Of a DNA stretch of 64,000 nucleotides, positions 55,172 to 64,000 are shown piece after piece (position 1 is the first letter of the stretch; the number at the start of each line of letters is the position of its first letter). The position numbers and the translations under genes were made by a program. The stretch is taken from positions 24,585,385 through 24,649,384 of the forward strand of contig CM070594.1 of assembly GCA_036346395.1 (NCBI GenBank), written 5' to 3'. The notes under the pieces are model-generated. The model was not told the origin of the DNA. It made no database searches and worked only from the letters and a program-made list of their open reading frames with translations. The DNA is from Hsuehochloa calcarea. Lineage: Eukaryota > Streptophyta > Magnoliopsida > Poales > Poaceae.

Positions 55172-57378
55172 ATGGCAGGAGAATGGAACGAGGAGAACTG
55201 GTTTGACTTGGCAGATTACGCAGACGTCGACATGGATGTCGGTTTCGACTACGAGCCGAGTGATGCATCCGCTGATGGTGATGTTGCCTCCGGAGATCAT
55301 TCTCCAGGAAACGATCCCATCAATGGAGTTGAGGAGGGATCCTTATCCCCACAACGATACGTCCAACAGAGGAGCTAATTCCCTCAAAGGACAAGGGTCA
55401 ATCGACCAGAACGCACCTGGAGGACTCACGACACGACGAGAGTTTTGCCTCCAAGTGTCCAAGTCCCCTCAGCGGTCCGACACGGTGAGACAAGTTCGAG
55501 AGCCACCATTCCAGGACTCCACCAACATCTGGTGATCCTCTCTCTCAGGGTAACTCCAGAGAGGGTGGGATCAAGCATGCTTTTCCTGCAAATTCGACCG
55601 TCTCTCCACAGATCTCATTTGCGGACGGAGACAGTTATAACCCAGAGTTCCCCTACCTGGAGGGGATTGCTCCAAGTCGCCAGATGGTGTCTCTCGAGCA
55701 CTCCTCAAGCGGGGAGGCCTCGGCGCAAGTGAGAATCATCAACGGAGGTCTTCGTCCTTCCTCAAATCGTGGTCGACCTCATGGAGGCCGAGATACGAAC
55801 ACTCCCGAGAAGATCACACTCGCCCCTCGTGGTAATGGCAAGGGCACCACCGGTGACGGACAGAACCAACACTCTGATGAACGCGAGAGAAATCCTCGAC
55901 ATTCTCGCACTCCACTGAGAAGGCCTCAAAGATCTGATGAGGGGAATTTTGAGGCCATCCGACGGAAGAAAATTGCAGCCCAGAAGAATCTGCCGGGGCG
56001 CATTCAACATCAGTCAAAGGAGGTACAAGAACTCCAGGACATCAACGACTTGCTCGAAAATCCCAATCAAGAGCTTGCTCGAACGCCAGGGTACGATCTC
56101 TTTGCTGAAGAGATTGCACAAAGGCTTCGAACCGTGATGACAAGACTGGAAGTACCTCGTCGACATCATTCAGGTAGTCGTAGCAATACGACTTCCTCAG
56201 CTACCAGTCAATCAAATATTTCACCACGTAGAAATCGACATGGCCATAAGTCGCATCGATCCCCTACTCGGAGAAATACATTTCGATTGGCTGATGATCA
56301 AGAAGCCCCTCGGAGAGGTGACCATTCACCACTTCGACAAGGAAATCCGCAACGGATGGAGTACGAGGAGTATTCCCCTCGTAGAGCTGAGACCTACTAC
56401 AGGACATGTCAGCCTGTTGCTGGGTATCGTCGTATACGATCGCCTGGTGACATTAACCCTTCTTTCCTACAAAGAAGGCGTCAAGAAGTAATTACCGGAT
56501 ACCGGGCATTTTCGCCTGACCTTCGAGCAGTTCGCTGGCCACCTCATTTTCGACCAGTGAACATGGAGAAGTTTGATGGATCTCAAAATCCCATCGAATT
56601 TCTTCAGATCTATACAACAGCTGTCCGAGCAGCAGGAGGAGGAGAGCATGTAATGGCGAATTACCTTCCGACTGTGCTTGAAGGATCCGCTCGATCGTGG
56701 TTATTAAACCAACCACTCGAGTCGATCTACTATTGGCAACACCTCTGCGATCTTCTACAAGCAAATTTCCAAGGCACATACAACCGCCCTGGGAAGGAAG
56801 ACGACTTGCACCGGATAAAACAGAACAACAACGAGACTCTGCGTCAATTCATCAAACGCTTTAGTTAGGTTCGTAACTCAATTCCGAAAATTTCTGACTC
56901 ATCTGTGATCAGGGCTTTTAAGCAAGGAGTCCGTAGTAGAAGGATAACAGAGGATATTGCTTTGAATCCTCCCAATACTGTTGCCGAGCTCTTCGAGATG
57001 GCCGATCGATATGCGACTGCTTCTGAGGCGGTCGAGTGGAACAACACTATTGATCGAGAAACGTACACTCCTCGAGAGCCGGGTGAAGTTGGTAAGGATA
57101 AGAAAGCAAAGAAGTCCAAGAAGAAAATAAAAAGTCAAAAACCACAAACCAGTAGTTTCAAGGAGGTCTTGGTCGTGAAAGATAAAGAGCCTCGAACCAC
57201 CAAGTCGTACCCTGATCAAGGCAAAGGTAAGCGCCCTGATCGTAGGAACGACAAGCCAAGGTGGTGTCCTTTTCATAAAAAGGAAGGATATGACCTCCAT
57301 AGAATCGCCGAGTTTTCCAAAGAAAGCTCGAGGACTACTACAACGGCAAAGGGCCACTCCCCACTCTCGAGCAAGTAG
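55172..57378 (+). pseudogene. gag: Tat gypsy Gag, frame-broken
   Basis: The start at 55172 (MAGEWNEENWFDL) gives an acidic N-terminus to 55378. After frame breaks a 394-residue frame (55684-56868) carries an Arg/Ser-rich segment. The capsid core is next: PPHFRPVNMEKFDGSQNPIEF, LQIYTTAVRAAGG, VMANYLPTVLEGSARSWLL and LCDLLQANFQGTYNRPG, the Tat/RIRE2-like Gag signature. A TAG at 56866-56868 interrupts it, and the frame resumes to 57378 with a Lys-rich tail and a WCPFHKKEGYDLHR pseudo-knuckle. Gag would form the particle. Confidence 0.88.
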
Positions 57379-57598
57379 GGAATACGAGTGGCCAAAAGTC
57401 ATCGGAGGATGATGAAGAGATGTCGTTCCAAGATCCGCAACATACCGTAAAGCATATCTACGGAGGATCATCGACATACGAGTCGAAACAACAACTCAAA
57501 GCTGCCGGACGAGAGGTAAACTCTATAGATGCTCCTCTTGTCAATAACTTACCGAAGTGGTCGGAAATTACCATTTCTTTCGAGAAGGGTGATTGTCC

Positions 57599-58410
57599 GA
57601 TCACTTGAATCGATCAGTCGATATCCGATTGTGAATGAACCCACCATCAACAACCGTCGGGTCAATCGAGTGTTAGTTGATGGTGGCGTTCATTGAATAT
57701 ACTATTTACTAATGCCCCGACAAAATGCAAGTACCGGGACAAAGGTAAGACCGCACGATACTCTTTTCATAGAATCGCATCGGGTCTTCGCCAAACCCAT
57801 TGGCCAAGTTTCTCTTCCTTTAACATTTGGCTCACCAAATAATTTCAGGACTGAGAAAGTTTCCTTTGATGTGGTCGATTTCGATCTCAACATATAACGC
57901 CATACTCGGACGACCAACTTTGGCAAAATTCTTAATGGCTACTCATTATGGGTATCAATATCTTAAGATGCCAGTCCCAAAGCCTCATTCCGATCACTTG
58001 AATCGATCAGTCGTGTGGTCGAACCCACCATCAACAAGCTGTCGGGTCAATCAGTGTTAGTTGATGGTGTGAATATACTATTTACTAAGACAAAATGCAA
58101 GTACCGGGACAAAGGTAAGACCGATGCGATACTCTTTTCATCAGGGGTCTTCGCCAAACCCATTGGCCAAGTTTCTCTTCCTTTAACATTTGGCTCACCA
58201 AATAATTTCGAGAAAGTTTCCTTTGATGTGGTCGGACATATAACGCCATGACGACCAACTTTGGCAAAATTCTTAATGGCTACTCATTATGGGTATCAAA
58301 TCTTAAGATCGTCCCAAAGGAGTGATCACAATTCATTGTGATAAAAGATGGCGATATCTGACCGTCGATCCTCGAGATGGTTGGCCAAATACCAACTCGA
58401 GATGAAAGTC
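57599..58410 (+). pseudogene. pol: Tat gypsy protease, internally duplicated
   Basis: Two tandem copies of the same protease segment stand at 57599-57991 and 57992-about 58320. Copy 1 has VNRVLVDGG (Asp-Gly-Gly in the active-site position), then FAKPIGQVSLPLTFGSPNNF. A frame change precedes YNAILGRPTLAKFLMATHYG. Copy 2 has SVLVDGVNILFTKT with the second Gly changed, then the same FAKPIGQVSLP block. The tail HCDKRWRYLTVD follows at 58338. The enzyme would process the polyprotein; this duplicated version is unlikely to fold. Confidence 0.85.
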
Positions 58411-58619
58411 GACTAGCAAGTCGGCCTAAAGTCGCACCAAAGCCGAACGACCAAGTCAAAGAGGTTCCTCCGACGCAGAGAAACCCTCAAGACTGCTCGC
58501 ATTGGGGAGACTTCCGACCCCAAATAGGAAGACGCCTCATCGCCTTCCTCCGAGCTAACGCAGATGTCTTCGTGGCAAGCATCCGACATGCCCGAGTCCC
58601 TGTGGAGGTGATCGAGCAC

Positions 58620-59575
58620 GTGCTAGCTTTACTACCGATAAAGTACCGTAAAATAGAAATTACGGAGATTTGCCCCTGATCGACGAGATGCTATTAAATC
58701 AGAATTGGATAAGCTACTTAAAGCAGGCTTTATAAGAGAAGTCAACCACCCAGAGTGGTTGGCTAACCCTGTAATGGTCAAAAAGTCAAACGGCAAATGG
58801 CGTATATGCGTAGACTTTACTGATCTTAATAAAGCTTGTCCAAAAGATGATTTTCCTTTACCCCGTAACGATCAGTTGGTTGATTCTACTGCAGGTTGTG
58901 AAATATTAAGTTTTTTAGATGCATATTATGGATATCACCAGATCAATATGTGTCTGAACGATGAAGAAAAGACCGCATTCATTACACCATTTGGTACCTT
59001 TTGCTATGTCAAAATGCCATTTGGTCTAAAGAATGCCGGTGCTTCTTTTCAACGCTTGATGCAATCAACTTTTTCATCTCAATTAGGCCGAAATCTGGAA
59101 GCCTATGTTGATGATCTAGTCGTAAAAAGCATTAAGAAATTTAATCATATCACTGACCTGCAAGAAACATTCGACAACCTCAGAAAGCACCGCTTAAAAC
59201 TTAACCCCGAGAAGTGTGTGTTTGGAATTTCTTCAGGAAAATTGCTTGGATTCCTAGTATCTGAACGAGGAATCGAAGCAAATCCCGAAAAAATAAAGGC
59301 CATCCTTCAGATGCGTCCTCCAACCACAAAAAAGGAAGTCCAGAAACTCACTGGGTGCATGGCGACTTTAAGTCGTTTCATCGCACGACTAGGAGAAAAA
59401 GGACTACCTTTCTTTAAACTTCTCAGGAGACATGAAGGTTTTGAGTGGTCGAACGAGGCAAACGCTGCCTTCGAGGATGTCAAGAGGTACCTTTCGAGTG
59501 CTCCTGTTCTGGTTTCTCCAAAGCCAGAAGAGACGCTCTTAATTTACCTAGCTGCCACGCCACAGCAAAGAAGCG
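58620..59575 (+). pseudogene. pol: Tat gypsy reverse transcriptase
   Basis: A 300-residue open frame (58705-59607) with LLKAGFIREVNHPEWLANPV, MVKKSNGKWRICVDFTDLNK, CPKDDFPLPRNDQLVD, FLDAYYGYHQI with the first Asp, KTAFITPFGTFCYVKMPFGL, and AYVDDLVVKS with the catalytic YVDD. LNPEKCVFGI, LGFLVSERGIEANPEK and EVQKLTGCMATLSRFI follow, and the connection runs to LLRRHEGFEW and APVLVSPKPEETLLIY. The core RT motifs are intact. Upstream (58440-58690) the frame is broken. Confidence 0.93.
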
Positions 59576-59840
59576 CAGATCTTGGTCGAGAACGTGAAAG
59601 CGCATAACGACCGGTTTACTACGCGTGAAGTTTTACACAGCCTAAGGAGCGTTACCCTCGTGTCCAAAACTTCTATATGCCCTCCTCATGTCTTCGAGGA
59701 AATCTGCGGCATTATTTTCAAAGACAAAATAGTCAGGCTCGCCCGAGTTTCCTTTGGGAGTAATCCTCCATAATAAGGAAACAGAGGGACGCATGGCAAA
59801 ATAGTCAGTTGAACTTGGGGAGTTCGACCTCCATTTCGTG
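59560..59840 (+). pseudogene. pol: Tat gypsy RNase H (first), broken
   Basis: The standard gypsy RNase H is recognisable in pieces: a RPVYYA-type motif, ERYPRVQ, LRHYF near 59700 and GRMAKWSVELGEFDLHF near 59790-59830. At least four frame changes and stops occur. In the Tat lineage this domain precedes a second, archaeal-type RNase H. Confidence 0.75.
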
Positions 59841-60571
59841 TCCCGAACGGCCATAAAATCCCGGATCTTGGCGCACTTTGTCGCCGAATGGATAAATCTC
59901 GAACTCTGCTCAGATCCCAAAGACGATTCCCACGACCAGTGGATGATGTACTTTGACGGGTCACTTACTCTAAGTGGCTCGGGGGCTGGGGTGGTCCTCG
60001 TATCTCCTACCGGAGAAACCTTAAAGTATGCCATACAATTAAACTTTCGTGCCACTAACAATGTGGCAGAGCACGGTTTGCTAGTCGGCATACGAGCCGT
60101 GAAGCACTCTCGATTCGTCGACTACTCGTGAGAGGAGACTCTCAACTAGTCATGAATCAAATCGGGAAAGAGTACCAGTGCTCTAGCTCGACAATGGCTC
60201 GGTACTTATCAGAAGTACGTAAGCTAGAAAAGCATTTTTTAGGTTTCGAGGTACAATTCATTCCTCGAAAGGATAAATTCCTCGCAGACCAACTTGCTCG
60301 GATGGCTTCTTCCCGATCGCTAGCACTAAAAGGAGTTTTCTTGGAGCAACTCCAAAAGCCGTCTCTGGTCGAAGAATCAGAGACACCTCCTATTGAGATG
60401 GCCTCATTAGATTACGAGGATACCTGGATGACTCCCATCTACGAGTATCTTCACAAGGGTTCCGTACCCGAAGATGATCTTGAGGCAGATCGATTATCCC
60501 GAAAAGCCAAAATGTATACTTTGGTCGAAGGAGTCCTCTACAAACGAGGAACCCAAGGGATACTCATGTGA
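59838..60571 (+). pseudogene. pol: Tat gypsy second RNase H (archaeal-type)
   Basis: After SRTAIKSRILAHFVAEW comes WMMYFDGSLTLSGSGAGVVL with the first acidic residue, then AIQLNFRATNNVAEHGLLVG with the active-site Glu. A frame break at 60125 precedes RGDSQLVMNQIGKEYQC and EVQFIPRKDKFLADQLARMAS. The linker to integrase follows (60350-60571). The dual RNase H is a defining feature of the Tat lineage. One base is missing near 60110-60128. Confidence 0.9.
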
Positions 60572-61700
60572 TGCATTCCGCAAAACGAAGGAATAACACT
60601 CCTTCATGATATACACAGTGGCATCTGTGGGACGCATGCTTCCTACAGAACATTGGTCGGTAAAGCCTTTTGACAAGGTTTCTACTGGCATACAGCTCTG
60701 TACGATGCCAAAGAGGTGGTTAAAAAGTGTGTCCAATGCCAGTTTCATGGTAGACAGATACACCAACCGGCTCAAGCATTACTGCATAATACCTCTTTCT
60801 GGCCTTTTGCGACTGGGTCTTGATATCCTAGGACCGTTTCCCAAAGCACCAGGAGGTTTCGAATTCCTTTTTGTGGCCATTGACACGTTCACAAAATGGA
60901 TCGAAGCCAACTCAGAATCGATAACAACGAAGCGAGAAAAGGTTCATGATGAGATGCGAATTAGCCGATTTGGAGTTCCGAGTCGGATAATTACAGACAA
61001 TGGTAAACAATTCGTAAGTGCAAAATTTCAGGAATTTTGCGACGAGTTGGGTACCAAGTTATGCTATGCTTCTATTGCACATCCCCAAAGAAACGGGGCG
61101 GTCGAACGTGCAAACGGCCAAATAATGTGAGGAATTAAAACCCGAGTCTTCGACCAGCTTGTTAAGCGCTCGGGGGCTTGGATACAAGAATTACCTTCCG
61201 TATTATGGGCAGTTCGCACGACCACTAGTCGAGCGACAGGAGAAACACCATTCTTTTTAGTATTCGGAGCCGAAGCCATGCTTCCTCTAGAGCTAAAATT
61301 GCGGTCGACACGAGTTGAAACCTTCAACAACTCCGACCAGGAACAACTTCGAGCAGATGACATTAACCTACTCGAAGAAAGGAGAAACATGGCCCTAATC
61401 CGTTCTGCAGTCTACTAACAAGCCCTACGCAGATACTACGATCGTAAGGTCCAGCCTCGCAGCCTTGCTGTAGGTGACTTGGTGTTGAGGCTCTGCCAAT
61501 CCAAGTCTAATCGGAACAAACTTTCTCCCAAGTGGGAAGGTCCTTACACACGATGGTCGAAGTCACTCTACCGTGGCCTCGTGACGACTAGCAATGGAAG
61601 ATGGTCAGGTTCTCTCAAATTCTTGGAACATCGACCAGTTACGCAAATTCTATGTGTGACCAACCTCTCAGGCAATAAGGATCCAGGTTCCTTCTACCAC
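60480..61700 (+). pseudogene. pol: Tat gypsy integrase, frame-broken
   Basis: LYKRGTQGILM precedes the zinc domain, which has LLHDIHSGICGTHASYRTLVG with His residues and KKCVQCQFHGRQIHQPAQAL with the two Cys (60600-60780). The core follows: LDILGPFPKAPGGFEFLF with the first Asp (60820-60880), DTFTKWIEA, FGVPSRIITDNGKQFVS with the second Asp (60970-61020) and HPQRNGAVERANGQI with the Glu (61080-61130). The C-terminal part, with FGAEAMLPLELK and KLSPKWEGPYTRW, is broken. In-frame stops and frame changes lie near 60568, 60672 and 61128. Confidence 0.9.
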
Positions 61701-62790
61701 TTTTGCCTTATTTTTCGAGTAGTGCTTTTATAATCTTTCGACTATGATCCAAAAACACCCAGTTTTTTCTACACTAGTCGAAAGGCAAGTAACATCATCT
61801 AGTCGAAGTCTTTCCTCTCTGCATGTGGTCCAGCCCACTAGAAGGAACTTCCTAGCATCAACTCGTTACTCACTTTCTTTGCCAACACAGAGAGCTCGGG
61901 TTCTGTCTAGTCGAAATGTTTTCAAAGCCAACTCTTCCCATCTTAGTTTATTTTTTCAGTAATTTCGAAAAATATTCTAAGTAGAGTGCACTTTCTTATA
62001 TTTATTCGACCACCTTTGGTGTACTCGATTTGTTTTAAGCGGTGAAGGAAGAGACACACCTAGTCAAGTCTTTCCTCTCGCACGTGGTCCCGCCCACTAG
62101 AAGGAACTTCCTAGCATCGCTCAGTCTCCCACTTTTGCTACTGGAAAAGACTTATCGAGTCCACCAAAAAAGGGCGAACGAATTATTAAAGTCCTCTTAG
62201 ACGTTTGCTTAACTCAAGTTGTTGTTTTTGGTTCGATTAAACCAGTCGGAGATGGTAACATCACCTAGTCGAAGACTTTCCTCTCTGCACGTGGTCCTGC
62301 CCACTAGAAGGAACTTCCTTGTGTCGAGTCGTTTCTACTCTTTCGACCAGTGCTTGACAACCATAACAAAGACTATAAGTTAAATAAACCTCTCTTTGTT
62401 TTCAGAAACCCCATTTCACACACTATTTACTTAGATTGTCCAAACAAACTAAGAAAATAGTCGGGGGCTAGGATAAAGTTATTAATTTAACTTCAATTCT
62501 TAGTCTTTCATTCGTTTATTATCTTTTGAGTTACTAATTACTCGACAAGATGATTTGCAGGAAACAAGATGGCCTAGGATAAAGTTATTAATTTAACTTC
62601 AGTCCTTTGGTTTTTCATTCGTTAGTTATCTTTCGGGTTGCTAACCGCTCGACAAGATGATTTGCAGAAACAAGATGGATCATATATTACTCACAATGTA
62701 AATTGTCCGCTTTACAAAGTAGTTACAAGATTACTCAAGGGGAGTGCCTATTGCATTTCCTCGCCACCTTTTGCCAACAGATCGCATTTC
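61701..62790 (+). repeat. Tat 3' region with internal repeats
   Basis: Three copies of a CCTCTCTGCACGTGGTCCTG / CCCACTAGAAGGAACTTCC unit, each introduced by CTAGTCGAAG-TCTTT, stand near 61800, 62064 and 62271 (spacing about 264 and 208). A tandem duplication of 107 bp starting GGATAAAGTTATTAATTTAA lies at 62471 and 62578. No gene reads in the gag-pol direction here. The inverted Tat fragment carries one copy of the first unit near 52890. Confidence 0.8.
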
Positions 62791-63826
62791 TCAATCGACG
62801 ACTTGCCTCGATTCAGATAATAAGTCGGCTTCGATTTGTTGCACATTAAGGCGGGGGTCTTGAGCTTTAAGTTTCACCAAAGCGTAACTTACTGCAGCTT
62901 CGACTGCCTCCCTTATTGATTCAGCTTGATTAGCCTTCAGAGTGGTCACCATTTCTTGCAAGTTTCCGACTTGTTCCCCAATGGTACTTATGTGAGCAAC
63001 TACAGTATCTTCTCGAGGAGTTTTTCCTCGTAATGTAGCTCACCAAGTACATTGTTCAGGAGTGTGATGTTGCCTTGAAGACTAGTCTTCATCGACTCCA
63101 TCTCCTGTTGGGTACGAGTCGAAGCCTCGCGAAGATTCTTGTTTTCGACCACTTGTTCTGAAAAGAATAAAACCGGTCAAACAAAAATAAACTTCTAGAG
63201 GAAGCTAACACAAAGATAATTGTAGGTAAAAGCATTTCTTACCTACTAGTTGAGAATCCAATTTCTTGACCTCTTCTTCATGGGAAGCAATGGTTTCAGC
63301 GTGCTTTTTCTCCCATGATCTGATGTCCTCTGCATTCATCTTAGCAATGCGGACGGACTCATTGTAGATCAAGGTCTTCTCTTGGATTTCAGCCTCGAGG
63401 CTTCTCAACTCAGCAGCAATTTCTGAACAAGAAATTAGCATTAGAAAAGGGAAAATACTCGAAAAGGACAACATGTAAAGAATTGCTTACCTGTTAATCG
63501 AGTTTTCAGGCCCTCGAGTTCCTGATCCTTATTCTTGGTAATGCGGGAAAACTCCTGAATGACCAAAGCTTTGTCTCCAACTTCGGTCCGGAGCTTCCGC
63601 ATCTCATCTTCTTTTTCTGGAAAAGAAATGAGAGTTGGGTAAAAGTTAAAGATAAAAGCAGTTTTAAGTTCAGCACTTACTGTTTATTCTTTCCTGCAAT
63701 CTTCTAGATGCAGAGATGGCTTCTCGAAGTCTATCTGAGAGGACTATTACTTCCTCCCTTAGCTTTCTCGACTCCTCTTTTTCATAATCGAGTGAGTCAG
63801 CTAAGGTCTTCGTGTCGCTTTTTAGC
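62791..63826 (-). CDS. Antisense spliced coiled-coil gene in the Tat element (partial)
   Basis: On the strand opposite gag-pol, four exons can be read: 63681-63826, 63491-63616, 63243-63422 and 62791-63157. The introns are 63617-63680, 63423-63490 and 63158-63242, all GT-AG with strong plant donors (GTAAGT, GTAAGC, GTAAGA) and acceptors (TTTTCCAG, TTGTTCAG, CTTTTCAG), all in phase 1. The joined frame is open through KEESRKLREEVIVLSDRL, EDEMRKLRTEVGDKALVIQE, IAAELRSLEAEIQEKTLIYN and QVVENKNLREAS. It then shifts by one base in an A-run (about 63015) and continues with DTVVAHISTIGEQVGNLQEM to a TGA at 62791. A further acceptor (CTGTAG) before exon 1 implies more exons upstream. Heptad-like Leu/Ile/Val spacing and high Glu/Lys content indicate a coiled coil. 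Extra antisense ORFs are known in Tat elements, some with a 'putative gypsy type transposon' (PF04195) domain; identity with that family is inferred. Confidence 0.7.
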
Positions 63827-63863
63827 CTACAGAGGATAAAAGCGGAGATGAACATCAGCCAAT

Positions 63864-64000
63864 TGGTTGCAAGTCCTTCTGCAACCACTGACCTAGTCGT
63901 AAGATTTTCTACGACTATGTCATGGTCGTAAGTTTTTCTATGACCATCACCTGATCGTAAGTAATCGTAAACTCTTTACGACCGGTACTTTGTCATGAGT
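63864..64000 (+). repeat. Probable start of the Tat 3' LTR
   Basis: TGGTTGCAAGTCCTTCTGCAAC and the following TAGTCGTAAG..ACGACTATGTCATGGTCGTAAG align with the beginning of the 5' LTR at 54357. No polypurine tract is visible just before it, unlike at 54341, so either the 3' end is rearranged or the true LTR boundary lies elsewhere. The window ends inside. Confidence 0.6.

Overview
This window is plant nuclear DNA, almost certainly from a grass (Poaceae). It is a deeply nested retrotransposon landscape with one well-preserved host gene, a CC-NB-ARC-LRR immune receptor (NLR) at 35636-38198. The grass assignment rests on several signs: Sirevirus-type Ty1/copia elements whose LTRs are packed with CGG/CCG palindromes, Tat-lineage Ty3/gypsy sequence, CACTA (TNP2) debris, a plant-mobile-domain pseudogene, a DUF4220/DUF594 relic, and the GC-rich first exon of the NLR. 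An Oryza-like genome is plausible, but the genus cannot be fixed from the sequence.

Layout. 1-9599: nearly full-length but frame-broken Sirevirus A (+ strand, 5' LTR cut by the window edge). 9661-14511: CACTA subterminal arrays and two transposase fragments, interrupted by a gypsy LTR fragment (10691-11855) and a truncated solo Sirevirus LTR (11856-13215). 14545-22832: one gypsy LTR of about 3.3 kb (minus orientation), split by a complete Ty1/copia element (16400-21358, perfect 5-bp target duplication GCCGG). 22833-24035: gypsy internal remnant with a broken gag knuckle. 24036-31941: Sirevirus B (minus), complete with both LTRs and target duplication GTTAT, but its interior codes only for an intact 879-residue Gag; pol is absent. 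31942-35635: intergenic DNA with a TTAACG-rich minisatellite, a GA-rich block and short tandem repeats. 35636-38198: the NLR gene. 38508-42850: a possible foldback element and a broken DUF4220/DUF594 gene. 43005-45257: AT-rich repeat and plant-mobile-domain pseudogene. 45258-51312: Sirevirus D (minus), 5'-truncated and with a separate internal pol deletion. 51313-52193: gypsy LTR fragment. 52194-54260: inverted Tat fragment (minus). 54357-64000: a Tat-lineage gypsy element (+) with LTR, gag, protease, RT, two RNase H regions, integrase and a long 3' region.

The most interesting item is in that last 3' region. On the strand opposite gag-pol, at 62791-63826, there is a four-exon coiled-coil gene with three short GT-AG introns (64, 68 and 85 bp), all in phase 1. 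The reading frame is continuous except for one missing base in an A homopolymer. A candidate upstream exon of the same kind of gene lies antisense in the inverted Tat fragment at 52182-52811. Other points of interest are the gag-only Sirevirus derivatives, a ladder of CxxC motifs in the Gag coiled coil, arrays of short palindromes in the ends of three unrelated transposon classes, and a 393-bp tandem duplication in the Tat protease.

The NLR is the only gene judged likely to be functional. Most transposon frames are broken by one-base indels, many in homopolymers, while the encoded protein stays recognisable. This can be decay or residual assembly error, and it affects how the pseudogene calls should be read. 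All family assignments come from motifs recognised by eye; no database search was possible.
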